Positions 25,771-36,300 are shown, counted from the first letter of the stretch. The stretch: DNA of 64,000 bases from Nocardia sp. NBC_01730 (GCF_035920445.1 NZ_CP109162.1:2294001-2358000), one strand, 5' to 3'. Notes: generated by a model not told the origin, from the letters alone. Translations and numbers: made by a program.

Positions 25771-27048
25771 GTGCCAGACATCATCGAGTTCTTCGAACCG
25801 ACGGCTGCGGCAGGTCAAGGGGTCAACCGAGCCGGCGGCGGTCCGTATCGTGATGCGGTGCAGAAATTTTTGACGCCGCACGTCGGCGCCGTCAACGAGT
25901 TGACCGCGCGGTGGTGCGCTGTCGCGGGCGACGACGACTTCGTCGTCTCAGGAGCCGGGGTGTGGCCGCTACTGGCCCTGCTCGCCGCCGCGGCCGACGG
26001 ACCCGCCCGGTCGGAACTGGAGGCCGCGGTCGGTGTTTCCGCCGACGCGGCGCACGCGGCGGCGCTGCGGACCCTGGACATTCTCGCCGATGCCGTCGAC
26101 GTGTCGGCCACGCTCGGCATCTGGATCCGCAGAGATCTTCCGCTCCACGATGATTGGCTACACGCACTGCCCACCGGCACTGTCGATCTGCTCACCGGCC
26201 AGGCTGCACTGGACGAGTGGACGCGGCGGCACACCGGCGGGCTGATCGATCGGTTTCCCGTTCCCGTCACCTCCGAAACGCTGCTGGTCCTGGCCACAGC
26301 GCTGGCCGCAAAGACGAGCTGGCGGGTTCCGTTCCACGACACCGTCATGGTGCCGGAAGCCGGTCCGTGGCAAGGACTCCGGCTCGCCGCGCTCGCCCGC
26401 GCCGACAACGATCCGACCGATGTCGCCGTCTTGGACGGACCGCGGCCGGTGACGCGGGTGCTCGTCACCGGGCGGGCCGACGTCGATGTTCATCTGCTGG
26501 TCGGTTCCGACAGCCCCGCCGATGTGCTGGCCGTCGGATCGGCCGCGCTCGGCGGCTTGGTGCCCTACCGCACCGGGCTCGACGCAGGGCCCGTCGCGCC
26601 GGGGCTGACGATGCGGCAGGAGTTCGGCTTCGCACAGCGCGACACCCTGCATGTTCGCCTGCCACCGTTCGCGATTCGATCGAAGCACGACCTCATCGCG
26701 CGTGCCGAACTGTTCGGACTGCGCGCGGCCACCGATGCCGGCCGAGGACACTTCCCGCGAATCTCGCCGGTCCCGCTGTCGATCGAGCAGGGCGCGCAGG
26801 ATGTGCTCGCCGAGTTCACGCGCGATGGGTTCGAGGCCACCGCCGTCACCGCGCTGATGGCGGCACCCGGTGCGGCGCCTGCGAGTCCTTCGCGGCGCCA
26901 CACCACTGTGCTGGAGGTGACCTTCGACCGCCCGTTCGGCTTCCTCGCCGTCCACCGCCCGACCGGGCTGGCTGTCGCCGCGGGCTGGGTCGCCAACCCC
27001 TCCGAAGCACCGTCCCCAGCTCTTGCCCCACCGCTCCCCGTGCGGTGA
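25771..27048 (+). CDS. Serpin-family serine protease inhibitor homologue
   Basis: A 425-residue protein with the serpin fold signature. Visible features: an N-terminal helix with NELTARW, a strand reading LPPFAIRSKHDL, the reactive-centre-loop hinge DGFEATAVTALMAA (compare the GTEAAAAT type), and the C-terminal FDRPFGFLAVHRPTGLAVAAGWVANP signature, written here across about 25 residues. Serpins trap serine or cysteine proteases by loop insertion; small, alanine-rich hinge residues suggest an inhibitory form. No signal peptide is visible, so it may act inside the cell. The start is uncertain: GTG at 25771 gives the longest frame, GTG at 25858 a shorter one. A long minus-strand open frame beneath it is a GC-bias shadow. 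Confidence 0.82.
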   Translation: MPDIIEFFEPTAAAGQGVNRAGGGPYRDAVQKFLTPHVGAVNELTARWCAVAGDDDFVVSGAGVWPLLALLAAAADGPARSELEAAVGVSADAAHAAALRTLDILADAVDVSATLGIWIRRDLPLHDDWLHALPTGTVDLLTGQAALDEWTRRHTGGLIDRFPVPVTSETLLVLATALAAKTSWRVPFHDTVMVPEAGPWQGLRLAALARADNDPTDVAVLDGPRPVTRVLVTGRADVDVHLLVGSDSPADVLAVGSAALGGLVPYRTGLDAGPVAPGLTMRQEFGFAQRDTLHVRLPPFAIRSKHDLIARAELFGLRAATDAGRGHFPRISPVPLSIEQGAQDVLAEFTRDGFEATAVTALMAAPGAAPASPSRRHTTVLEVTFDRPFGFLAVHRPTGLAVAAGWVANPSEAPSPALAPPLPVR

Positions 27049-27502
27049 CGAGCTCGCCGTCACGAGCGCACCGTCCTGGCAAAGTCCGCTGCCGACACTG
27101 CCCGGACCGTAGCCGATCACCCCCGCCACCGCCAAGGCAAGTCCACCACCCCAGCCGACTAGGCCACCTCGACCTGGAATGGCAGCGCCATCATCGAACC
27201 TGCTGCGCGCCGACGCGGCATGCCACGCGTGCCGACTACACCACGTCACCACCATGAAAGCGGTGACCACCACCCGCACCGATAACCAGTCGCTGGGCGG
27301 CGCGCGAGCAATCCCCGCCGACACCACCACCGTTCACATTCGGGAACCACATTCGACCGGTTTTGTGCCGTCGAGTTCTGTTCCGGGGCAGAAGATCTCG
27401 GATCCATTGAAGCGGCGGGTGGCGGTGATCCACACTCGATTGGCACCGCATCCGGCCCGGCTGCGTGCGGCCCAACTGTTCGCACTATGGGAGATAGCAT
27501 GA
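27049..27502. other. Gap downstream of serpin, nothing recognised
   Basis: About 450 bp. Short frames are open on both strands (for example plus 27179-27502), but no domain or convincing ribosome site is visible. The region leads directly into the P450 fragment, so it may hold decayed upstream parts of that gene. Confidence 0.35.
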
Positions 27503-27676
27503 CTGCCTCAGCGCACTTTGGCTCAATTGGAAAGTCGCATTGCGTTGTCCACGTTGTTCAACACCTTTCCTCGCCTGAGCCCGGCGTGCTACCCCGGCCT
27601 GATCCCCCACAGCCCGCAGTTCATCACCTGCGGACCCCTCACTCTCCCCGTGCTTCTCGAGACCACCGCCTCGTGA
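27503..27676 (+). pseudogene. Cytochrome P450 C-terminal fragment
   Basis: A 57-codon open segment ending at TGA 27674-27676. It reads like the end of a bacterial P450: RTLAQLESRIALSTLFNTFP corresponds to the usual APLARLEARIALxxLFxRFP helix after the haem loop, and PQFITCGPLTLPVLL to the terminal beta strands. The haem-binding Cys loop, ExxR and I-helix are not present upstream, so it is a truncated relic. The match is by family pattern only. Confidence 0.55.
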
Positions 27677-27912
27677 CCAGCGTCCGGCCGATCGGCCGGC
27701 GGAGAGCGGCTCATACGACAGCGATCGCCCGCGATGTCGCTCCGCGCATCCGACGGCACGACGGTCGGCGCGGCGATGTCCGCGTGCACGCGTGGGTGGG
27801 TGGACGCTCCGGACTCGTAAGAGGTTGTCGGGCCGCGGAACTGGCCGAACTCACGACCACACCGCAGCACGCGAAGCAGGAGTCGCGCGTTTTGGCCGTG
27901 ACCGTTCCGATG

Positions 27913-27948
27913 TTGACATCGCCTGCTGTTGACAACATATGATGTCAA
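27913..27948 (+). promoter_or_regulatory. Promoter overlapped by a 20-bp palindrome upstream of the small conserved gene
   Basis: TTGACA at 27913-27918 and TATGAT at 27938-27943 form a sigma-70-like pair with a 19-bp spacer. A second TTGACA at 27929-27934 is the left arm of the near-palindrome TTGACA-a-CATATG-a-TGTCAA (27929-27948), which covers the -10 box. A protein bound to this dyad would block RNA polymerase, so a repressor site is likely. The downstream gene starts at 28052. Confidence 0.5.
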
Positions 27949-28051
27949 AACCTTGTTCGGCCCGATCAACTCGGTGCAAACAACACCGCGAGAGCTGTGG
28001 GCATACAGGCGCTTTGACCAATTCAGCAACGACCGTGGCAAAGGAGTCCCG

Positions 28052-28378
28052 ATGAGGGCGAAACCATCCGCGCTGGGATATCTCCGCAAAGACGTGTCAG
28101 GTGTGTCCCAGGATTGGGACGAGGCGCAGATGCGGAGCTTGGCGAAACGGCTGGGCTACGAGCTGACCAAGACCCTGGCGTTCGGTGCCTGCACCGACAG
28201 GCCGGTGGGCCGACTTGTCGACGCCGTCCGGGACTGTGATGTCGATGCGGTCATCTCACCGAGTCTGCATCACTTCGACGACGCGGTGCCGAATGAATTG
28301 GTGGAGGTCTGCGACCTGATCACGGTGACACCGGTGCAGACTTTCTCGCGATCGGTACTGTCGCAGATCTGGGCGTAG
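28052..28378 (+). CDS. Small conserved actinobacterial protein, resolvase-like
   Basis: A 108-residue soluble protein that begins ALGYLRKDVSG, like the first strand of serine recombinases (GYxR), and continues with a KRLGYELTKTLAFG segment and a DAVISPSLHHF segment. The catalytic Ser-containing N terminus and DNA-binding C terminus of true resolvases are absent, so recombinase activity is not expected. Similar small proteins are common in Nocardia and mycobacteria, where their role is unknown to me. ATG 28052 is preceded by AAAGGAG at 28040-28046, preferred over the upstream in-frame start at 27929, which would overlap the promoter palindrome. Confidence 0.7.
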   Translation: MRAKPSALGYLRKDVSGVSQDWDEAQMRSLAKRLGYELTKTLAFGACTDRPVGRLVDAVRDCDVDAVISPSLHHFDDAVPNELVEVCDLITVTPVQTFSRSVLSQIWA

Positions 28379-28404
28379 GGCTCATTCGTCTCCCAACTAC
28401 TACT

Positions 28405-28728
28405 TCACGATCTCGGCGTCCAGCGGTTCACCTGGAACTCCTTGTGCCGCATGGCTTTCCGTCCTCGCCCCGGTTGGGACCGAAGGATTGTTCGGCGCTT
28501 TCGCGCCGAAGCACCTGCTGCGGCGCCACCGCGCCGATCCGATTTCGTCTGATCGACCACCAGTAGCCCATCCGGCGAGGCCGGCGCCTCGGCCATGTAC
28601 GAGCGGACCCGATCGCAGACCGCGGCGGCGCTCCAGCGTGTCCGGTTCGAGCGCACACAATAGCCACGAAATACGACAGTCGCGGCAGGAGAAAAGCTCG
28701 CGGCCCGCCGCATGCAGTCGACGAGCAC
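28405..28728 (-). pseudogene. IS701-family-like transposase fragment
   Basis: The minus-strand frame contains RTRWSAAAVCDRVRSYMAE followed closely by DGLLVVDQT (about 28650-28545). This resembles the W-DADAVRDRVR-Y...VLVVDET region of IS701-type DDE transposases, where the Asp of VDET is catalytic. After this point the similarity fades into Arg-rich sequence, and no other catalytic residues follow. It lies just past the 3' end of the alpha-oxoamine synthase gene and marks decayed mobile DNA. Confidence 0.42.
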
Positions 28729-28750
28729 CGATGGGCATGCCCGGTGGACG

Positions 28751-30133
28751 TTATCCGTCGACCGTGATGTCCGGGATCTTCTCCGCCTGTGCGATCGTCT
28801 CCGTGAGCAGATCCACCGTCTTCGTCAGCTGCTCCTCGGTGTGTTCCGAGGTGATGAAGAAGCGGAGGCGTTCCCGTCCGGCGGGGACCGCGGGCGAAGA
28901 GATCAGGCCGGAGTAGACGCCGTTCTCCAGCAGCGTGGACGAGACGTAACCGGCGCGAATCTCGCCAGGAACGACAACGGGAACGATCGGAGTGCCTTGA
29001 GAGACACCGAGATTCACGCCCCGTTCGGACAGCGCGCCATGGAACAAGCGGGCATTCGCCCACAGGCGGGCCAGGCGCTCCGGCTCCTCCTCCAGCACAT
29101 CGAGTGCCGCCAGGGCGGCGCCGATGGCCGCCGGTGCGGGCGCACCGGTGAGCATGGCGACGCCCGGGGCGGACGACTTCATCGCACCGATGAGATCCGC
29201 ATCGGCCGCGACGAACCCGCCGGTGCTGCCCAAGGCCTTGGACAGTGTGGCCATCCAAACGTCCACGGCATCACCGGGAAGACCGTAATGCTCGCGGATG
29301 CCATGCCCTTTGTCGCCGAATACCGCGAACGAGTGTGCCTCGTCGACCATCACCGCACAGTCGTATTCTCGTGCGATGGCGGCCAATTCGTCGATGCGGC
29401 CGATGGTGCCGTCCATGCTGTAGTGGCCTTCGAGCACTACCAGCGCACGATCGAAGCCGGCGCGTGAGGTGCGCAGCACCGACCGCAGCGACTCGGGGTC
29501 GTTGTGGCGGAAGCTGATTCGCCGCGCTCCGGACCACTGGGTGCCGGAGATGACGCTGCCGTGGATGAGCGTATCGCAGATCGCGACATCACCCTGCCTG
29601 AGCAGAAATCCGATCACGCCGGCGTTGGTGAGGTAACCGCTGGTGGTCACCATGGCGTCGCCGACACCGTAGATGTCGGCGAGGCGGCGTTCCAGCTCCT
29701 GGTAGAGCGGGATCTCTCCGGCGACGATGCGACTGGCCGACGCCGACGCACCGAACTGATCCAGCGCCCGCTTAGCGCCCTCGACCACCCGGGGATGGTT
29801 GGCCAACCCCAGGTAGTTGTAGGCGCTGAAGTTCACCAGATCGACGTCCGCAAGTCTCGGCTCCGCGACGTGGATCACCGTGTCATTCGGCCCCGTTCGG
29901 GGCAGGAACAGCGGATTCACCAGCCGAGTCTGCTCATACAGTGACGCGATCATCGCCCGCTTCTGCACGGCCGCTGCTACGTCCGGATGATCGGCGAACT
30001 GCCGCCCAGGGCCACGGTGCGGACGGGACTGCGCCACCGGCCGGACCTGTTGCGTCGGGGGCGCCGCCGCCGCGCTTCCTGAGCTGTTGCCAGCCAGCAG
30101 CTTTCGCGCCAGGTCGCGCGCCGACTCGGTCAT
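28751..30133 (-). CDS. Alpha-oxoamine synthase (PLP-dependent), predicted polyketide-releasing enzyme
   Basis: A 460-residue class II aminotransferase-fold enzyme of the AOS family (5-aminolevulinate synthase, 8-amino-7-oxononanoate synthase, serine palmitoyltransferase). These enzymes condense an acyl thioester with an amino acid, losing CO2, to give an alpha-amino ketone. Visible motifs: YNYLGLANHP, SGYLTNAG, EGHYSMDG, VDEAHSFAVFG, and the PLP lysine in TLSKALGSTGG (Lys299). About 75 residues precede the usual AOS core; they are Ala/Pro/Gln-rich and could be a linker or docking tail. The gene is joined to the preceding thioesterase-less PKS through translationally overlapping micro-ORFs, so I infer that it takes the polyketide from that PKS's ACP, as Fum8 does for Fum1 in fumonisin biosynthesis. 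A biotin-pathway enzyme is less likely given this context. Confidence 0.92.
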   Translation of the reverse strand: MTESARDLARKLLAGNSSGSAAAAPPTQQVRPVAQSRPHRGPGRQFADHPDVAAAVQKRAMIASLYEQTRLVNPLFLPRTGPNDTVIHVAEPRLADVDLVNFSAYNYLGLANHPRVVEGAKRALDQFGASASASRIVAGEIPLYQELERRLADIYGVGDAMVTTSGYLTNAGVIGFLLRQGDVAICDTLIHGSVISGTQWSGARRISFRHNDPESLRSVLRTSRAGFDRALVVLEGHYSMDGTIGRIDELAAIAREYDCAVMVDEAHSFAVFGDKGHGIREHYGLPGDAVDVWMATLSKALGSTGGFVAADADLIGAMKSSAPGVAMLTGAPAPAAIGAALAALDVLEEEPERLARLWANARLFHGALSERGVNLGVSQGTPIVPVVVPGEIRAGYVSSTLLENGVYSGLISSPAVPAGRERLRFFITSEHTEEQLTKTVDLLTETIAQAEKIPDITVDG

Positions 30134-30207
30134 GCTGTGTCCTCTCTCGGCATGGCCGGGGCCCTGCGTGGTGACGCCAGCTGCCGCCTCCGGGCCTGAC
30201 CGGTCAT
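30130..30207 (-). CDS. Micro-ORF 3 (25 aa) overlapping the AOS start codon
   Basis: Starts at ATG 30207 and stops at TGA overlapping the AOS ATG at 30133 (ATGA). The peptide is Arg-rich (begins MTGQARRRQLAS) and has no known homologue to me. Its probable role is to carry ribosomes from the PKS to the AOS by translational coupling. Whether it is translated is unknown. Confidence 0.4.
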   Translation of the reverse strand: MTGQARRRQLASPRRAPAMPREDTA

Positions 30208-30281
30208 GCTGTGCCCTCCCTCGGCATAGCCGGGGCCCTGCGTGGTGACACCAGCTGCCGCCTCCGGGCCTGACCGGTCAT
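30204..30281 (-). CDS. Micro-ORF 2 (25 aa) in the 74-bp repeat
   Basis: Starts at ATG 30281 and stops at the ATGA that begins micro-ORF 3. It is identical in protein sequence to micro-ORF 1 and has the purine-rich ribosome site of the preceding repeat unit upstream. Confidence 0.38.
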   Translation of the reverse strand: MTGQARRRQLVSPRRAPAMPREGTA

Positions 30282-30355
30282 GCTGTGCCCTCCCTCGGCA
30301 TAGCCGGGGCCCTGCGTGGTGACACCAGCTGCCGCCTCCGGGCCTGACCGGTCAT
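30278..30355 (-). CDS. Micro-ORF 1 (25 aa) overlapping the PKS stop codon
   Basis: Starts at ATG 30355, which shares ATGA with the PKS stop codon (30354-30352), and ends at the ATGA that begins micro-ORF 2. The encoded peptide starts MTGQARRRQLVS. The arrangement suggests reinitiation of ribosomes finishing the PKS. Confidence 0.38.
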   Translation of the reverse strand: MTGQARRRQLVSPRRAPAMPREGTA

Positions 30356-33300
30356 GCCGGCACCTCGGTCACCGTCGGGGCATCGACCGGCGTGTGCGGC
30401 ACTCCGCGCGATCCGGCGCCCTCGACGATCGACTCGGCGGCCTTGACGCCCGCTTGCTCCAGGTTGAACGTCCGCCCGAGCTTCAGTGAAATCAGCTCGA
30501 CACCAAGAGTTTGCGTGACCAGCGAACCGAATTCGACCGCCATGAGCGAATCCAGGCCGAGCTCCGGCAAGGACACGGTCAGGTCGATCGATTCGGCGGC
30601 CACACCCATCACCGAGGCCAGCTGCTCAGCGAGCATGTGCGCGACCACCTCGTTGCGTTTGGCCTCGTCGAGGGCGACGAGCTCGGACCGCAACCGGGCC
30701 GCGGCGGAATCGTTCTGCGCCGCCGCCGCGATCATGGCCGCGATCCGGCCGGTCAGTGCCAGCTGAGGTCCCGTAGCCGCGACCCGGGGCCAGTTGATCG
30801 GGAAGATGTCGACCCGGGTGACACCGAGTCGCAGTGCCTCCTCCAGATATTGCGGCCCTTCGTCCATCTCGATCGTGTCGAATCCCGTGTTGACCAGGTA
30901 CCGAGCGAGATTCTCGTCGGCCGCCGCCATTCCGGCGCCGGTCATATGGCCCCAGCCGACCGCCAGCGCGTTGACCCCCTCGCGGGCGAGGGCTTCCGCA
31001 TACGCGTTCACCGCGATATTGGCCGCGGTATAGGAGTAGTGGCCGATACCACCGAATATGGCGCTGCCCGAAGAGAACAGGACGAACTGGTCCAGCTCTG
31101 CACCGGCGGCCACGACACCGGCATGCAACGATCGCGCGCCGTCGAGCTTGGGCCGGAACACCGTGGCCAAGCTGTCGCGATCCATCGCGCCGATCCGCTT
31201 GTCGTCTACTGCGCCCGCCGTGTGGAAGATGCCCTTCAGCGGATGCTCGGGACGGTGCGCCCGCGCTATCACCGCACTCACGGCTGCCGCATCGGCCACA
31301 TCGACCAACTCGGTGGTCACCTCGATTCCCTGCTGATCCCAGACGACCAGCTGCTGCCTGGCCTCCTCCGTGGCGGCTCCTGCGCGTCCCAGCAGCGTCA
31401 GGCGATGAGCGCCCTTGCCTACCAGCCAGCGACCGATCGCCAGCCCGAACCCACCGAAACCGCCGGTGATCAGGTACTGAGCGTCTGGGTCGATGACGAA
31501 ATCGGCGATCTGCGGGCGCACCCGCGGCGCCTCCTCGTCCATTCGCAACACGACGCGGCCGATCCGTGTGGATCGCGCCACCTCCTCGAACGCCTGGGCG
31601 ACATCGGCGGTGCCGAACGTGTCGAAGGGCAGCGGCCGGTAGGTGCCGTCGTACAGTCTGCCATTGACCGCTTTGACGAAATCGAAGACCTTGTGCTGCC
31701 GCAGCTTCATCATCCGGTCGAGGTCGAACGAGAAGTACGCCACGTTCTTGTCGAAGTGCCGCAGCTCCAGGACGCCACCGAAATAGATGTCCGCCTTGCC
31801 GACCTCGATGATGCGCCCGAATTCCGCGACCGCGGCGAAATTCTTGACCACGATCTCGCCGGGAGCCGAGCTGATCACCACATCCGCGCCACGGCCGTCG
31901 GTGAGTTCGAGAACGTCGTCGACGAAGTTCAGCGACCGTGACTGCAGCGCATGGTCCGCGCCTTGGCGCAGCACGTAGGCACGGCGCTCGGGTGTGCTTG
32001 CGGTGCCGATCACCTGTGCGCCATGAAGTTTCGCGATCTGCACGGCCGCGGAGCCGACACCGCCGGCCGCGCCGTGCACGAGCACCGTCTCCCCCGGCTG
32101 CAGCCGGGCCAGTTCCAGCAGCGCGTGCTCGGCAGCGACGAACGAGGTCGAACTGCTGCACCGACCGGGTTCGAAACCGTCACCGACGCGCCAGACCAGA
32201 TCCACACTGAGAGTGTTGAACCGGCCGATCATCCCCTTGCATGCCAAGCTGACCTTGTCACCGATCTCGAATCCGGTGACCCCCGGGCCGAGGCGGACGA
32301 CGGTGCCGTCACCCTCCATGCCCGGCACGGTGCCGAAGAAGGTGTCACCGAGTTCGCGCTCGCCGAGCAAGCCGATGACTCGCAACGAGTCCTTGTAGTT
32401 GAGACCGACGGCCGCCATGCGCACCTCGACCTCGCCAGGACCGGGCTCGCGCCGATCACTTCGTCGCCAGCCCAGCCGCGAGAAGGTCCTGGTCTTGGGG
32501 ATTTCCAGCCGGAAATCGGCCTCTGGATCGGTCAGCGGCTCGGCCTCTTCCAGCACGTCCAGACGATCCTGCAGCGTCCGGCTCACCACAGTGGTCCAGC
32601 GCACACCGTTGCGCAGGAATACCTCATCGGCATGGTCGAAACCGAAGGCTCCCGGAATGGTCAGTTCCGCTCCGAGATCCGCGTCGGCGATGTCGGATTC
32701 GACGTCGATCAGCCGCCACCGCAACCGAGTCTGCTCATTGAGCAGGGCACGCCGGGCACCGGCCAGCGCGGCATGGCTCGGATTCGGTGCGACATCACCC
32801 TCGGGGTGCGTGTAGGCGTGCTCAGTCACCAAAGAGGCATAGAAGGTGCCGTCGCCAAGGACATCCCGGTCAGAACCCTCCTCCATCAGCCAGGCGTCGA
32901 GGAAATTCTCGGCGGTCGAGTCGAGGAAATGTTCCGCTGCCAGCGCAATCCGGCGCAGAGTCCAGAGGTTGTCCATATCGTCGTAGCTCGAGCCGGCAAC
33001 TATCACAAGATGCAGACGATCGACGCCTGGGAGCGCCATTGCCGCCCGAAAGCTTTCGGATACTACCGATTCCAGATCCTCGCGGGATGGATCACCGGTG
33101 ACGATCAGAGCCGGAACCTCCGCAGCGACGTCGGAGCTGGTGATCCGGACGATCTGCTCGGCACGCGCGGTGGCTGCGAAGCCCATCGCGACGACCACGG
33201 TGAACAGACCGTCCGTCGTCGGGAGCGCGGCGCGATCGATAGGATCGCGCATCTCCCAGCGGTCTTCGTAGAAGAAGTCGATCATGCGCTGCATCGGGCC

Positions 33301-36300
33301 GGGTCGCGGTGCGATCGATCCGAACGTCATCCCGACGATCTGCATGCACAGATTGTGGTCGGCGTCGAGCAGGTCGATATCCGCTGTCGGCTCGTCCGTC
33401 GTGTCGAGGCGGGCCACCACGGTGACCCTCTCGGGCAGCGATGCGAACAACCGCACCGCGCCGGCCGCGACCGGAACCATCGCACCGTCCTGCCTACCGC
33501 CGGTACCCGCGAGCAAAGCGGCCACGCTCTGCAGCGCGGCGTCGACGACCGCAGGATGCGCTGGATGTCGGGCGTGGCCGGCGATGGTGCCGTCCAGAGT
33601 GCTGACGACCGTGGAGCCAGAGACTCGGATCGAGGTCGCGCGGCGGAAGGTGGGCCCGTAGTCGAGTCCGTGCGCCGCAAGGCCGGCGTAGAAATCGACG
33701 GGATCGATCTCGAGCATCGAACCATCGTCGGGCACATCGATCTTGGCCGGTTCGTAAACGCCCTCCACAAGCCGTCCGACAGCATTGATCGTCCAGACCG
33801 AACCCGCCACGCCGCGCGATCGAATGGTGAAGCGCCGGGTCGACTCCTCGAGGTCGAACTCCATGATCGGCGTCTCGCCCTCATCGATGATCAGCGGTGC
33901 GACAAAGCGCAGGTCTTCGACCGCCACGCACGCGGACTCGGTCCGCAGCACCGCCACGCTGAGTGCCGCATCCACATAGGCTGCACCGGGCAGGATCCGC
34001 GATCCGCCGACCACATGGTCGGCCAGCCACGGCAGCGATTCGATACCCAGCTCGAGCCGCCAGATCGAGGCGTCGTCGGGATCCTGGTCGCCCAGCATCG
34101 GATACGCGTTCGGCGTGCCGTGCCGCTTGAGCTGGTACGCCGGAATGTCGCTGCGCAGATGGGTTCGCTGCCACGGGTAGACCGGCAGATCGATATGCCG
34201 TGTCGGGGAAGGCAGATCGACGAACAGCGCATCGATATCGAGCGCTCCGGCGCTGTACAGGCCGCCGATGGTCTGTCGGATGCTGTCGACATCGGGCTGC
34301 TTGCGGTTGAGGGTGGCTACCGTCGATCCGGTTTCGCCTGCGGCGATGAGGATTTCGCGGATGTTCGCGCCCAGGACCGGATGCGGGCCGACCTCGAGGA
34401 ACACGCGACTGCCCGCACGCACGAGTTCGGTGATCGCGTCGGCGAAGCGCACCGCCTGCCGAACGTTTCCGCACCAGTACTCGGCATCCCAATCCGCCTC
34501 GGTGACGCGCGCACCGGTGACGGTGGAGTACAACGGGATTCGCGGCTCCGACAACCGCATATCCGCCAGAACGAAGCGCAGCTCGTCCAGGATGGGATCC
34601 ATCAGATGACTGTGGTACGGCACCTCGACCTGTAGTCGACGCGCAAAAACGCCTTGTTCCGTGAGCGACTCCGCGATCTCGTCCAGGCGGGATACATCAC
34701 CGGCGATGGTGACCGCCGACGGACTGTTGATGGCCGCGACATCGACCCGGGCGTCACCCTCGATGAGTTCCTTCGCCTGGGCGAGTGTCAGGCCCACCGC
34801 GAGCATGCCGCCGGACCCGGCGGTCGTGGCCTGCAGCCGGGCGCGGTGATAAGCGACCAGCAGGGCATCGCGCAACGACAGCATGCCGGTCACATAGGCG
34901 GCCGACACCTCCCCGACACTGTGCCCGACAATCGCAGCAGGCTTGATGCCGAGTTCCTCCAGCATGGCGTAAAGCGACACCTGCACGAGAAAATTCGCGG
35001 GCTGCGCGACCGCGGTGGTGGTGACGCGCGACTCCTCCTCAGGCCGCAACAATTCCTCGACGATCGACCAGCCGGCGACTTCCCGGAACACTGCATCGAT
35101 GCGCTTCGCCTCCGCGGCAAAAGTACCGCAGGCCTGCAGGAGATCGCGGCCCATCGCCCACCACTGCGGACCCATACCAGTGAACACGAATACCGGCTCG
35201 GGCACCTTGCGGGCGACGGTCCGGCTCACCCGGCCCGCGCCGCCCGCGAATTCGACTAACCCGCGCACCAATTCGATGTCGTCTCCGAAGGGGATCCCCG
35301 CACGGAGCAGATGGTGATTGCGCCGGGTCCACGCCGCCTCCGCGAGGCGCCCCGGGTCGGCGCCGTCGGCGATGCGCTCGGCGAAACCGCGGGCGAGATC
35401 TCGCGCGGCCTGTTCACTGCGGGCCGAAATTGGCAGCACCCCATAGTGTTTCGGCTGCCTATCGGACGCCTCCTGCGCACAGTACTCTTGCAGGATCGCG
35501 TGCGCGTTCGTGCCACCGTAGCCGAATCCGTTGACCGCGATGGTTACCCGCTCGACCTCGGGACCGACCTCCTCGGCCTCCAACTGCAGCCGGATACCGA
35601 GTTCGTCGAAGGGGATTTCCGGATTCGGGGTGTCCAGCCAGCCCTGCGGTGCGATGGTCCGTTTGGACACGGCAAGCGCCGACTTGATGACACTTGCGAT
35701 ACCGGACGCGGCCTCGGTGTGGCCGAGCTGAGCCTTGACCGAGCCGACGCCCAGCGGTGTGGCGCGGCCCTCGACGGCGCCATAGGCGTGGCCGATCGCC
35801 TGCAGTTCCAACGGGTCTCCGACCGGGGTTCCGGTGCCGTGCGCCTCCACATAGGTGATCTCGTGCGGCCGGATGCCGGCGCGGCGGGTCACCCGCTTCG
35901 CCAGCGCCTCCTGCGAATCGGCATTCGGCACCGTGATCGCCGTGGTGCGGCCATCTTGATTGGATCCGGTCGCCTTGACCACCGCATAGACCCGGTCACC
36001 ATCGTGTTCGGCATCGGCCAGCTTCTTGAGCACCACCATGCCGGCGCCCTCACCGCGGCCGTATCCGTCAGCGGCGGCGTCGAAGGGTTTGCTGCGGCCG
36101 TCGGCGGCGAGGAAGCCGCCCTTGCACATCGAGACGAACGGCTCGGGCTCGGCCAGCACGGTCACACCACCCGCGATAGCGACCTCGCAGTCGCCGTTGT
36201 CCAGGGCCTGGCAAGCCAGGTGCAGCGCGACCAGCGATGACGAGCACGCGGTGTCGATGGTGATCGCGGGGCCGACGAGGTTGAGCGCGTACGCGATCCG

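Larger units (their letters stand above)
30127..30348 (-). repeat. Three tandem 74-bp repeats between PKS and AOS genes
   Basis: Units at 30127-30200, 30201-30274 and 30275-30348, plus a 7-10 bp partial fourth at 30349. The second and third are identical and the first differs at four positions. Each unit contains, on the coding strand, a purine-rich ribosome site (AGGGAGGG or AGAGAGG) and an ATGA. The 74-bp length (3n+2) places each ATGA so that one micro-ORF stops exactly where the next starts. Confidence 0.97.

Noticed and set aside
26158..27330. 390-codon minus-strand frame under the serpin
   Set aside because: The plus strand encodes a complete serpin signature; the minus frame has no recognisable domain and an unusual composition.
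28732..28741. GGGCATGCCC palindrome just past the AOS stop codon as a terminator
   Set aside because: It has no loop and no T-tract, so it cannot form a stable transcript hairpin.
30127..30360. Possible CRISPR-like array in the 74-bp repeats
   Set aside because: The repeats are directly contiguous with no unique spacers and have coding/stop-start structure.
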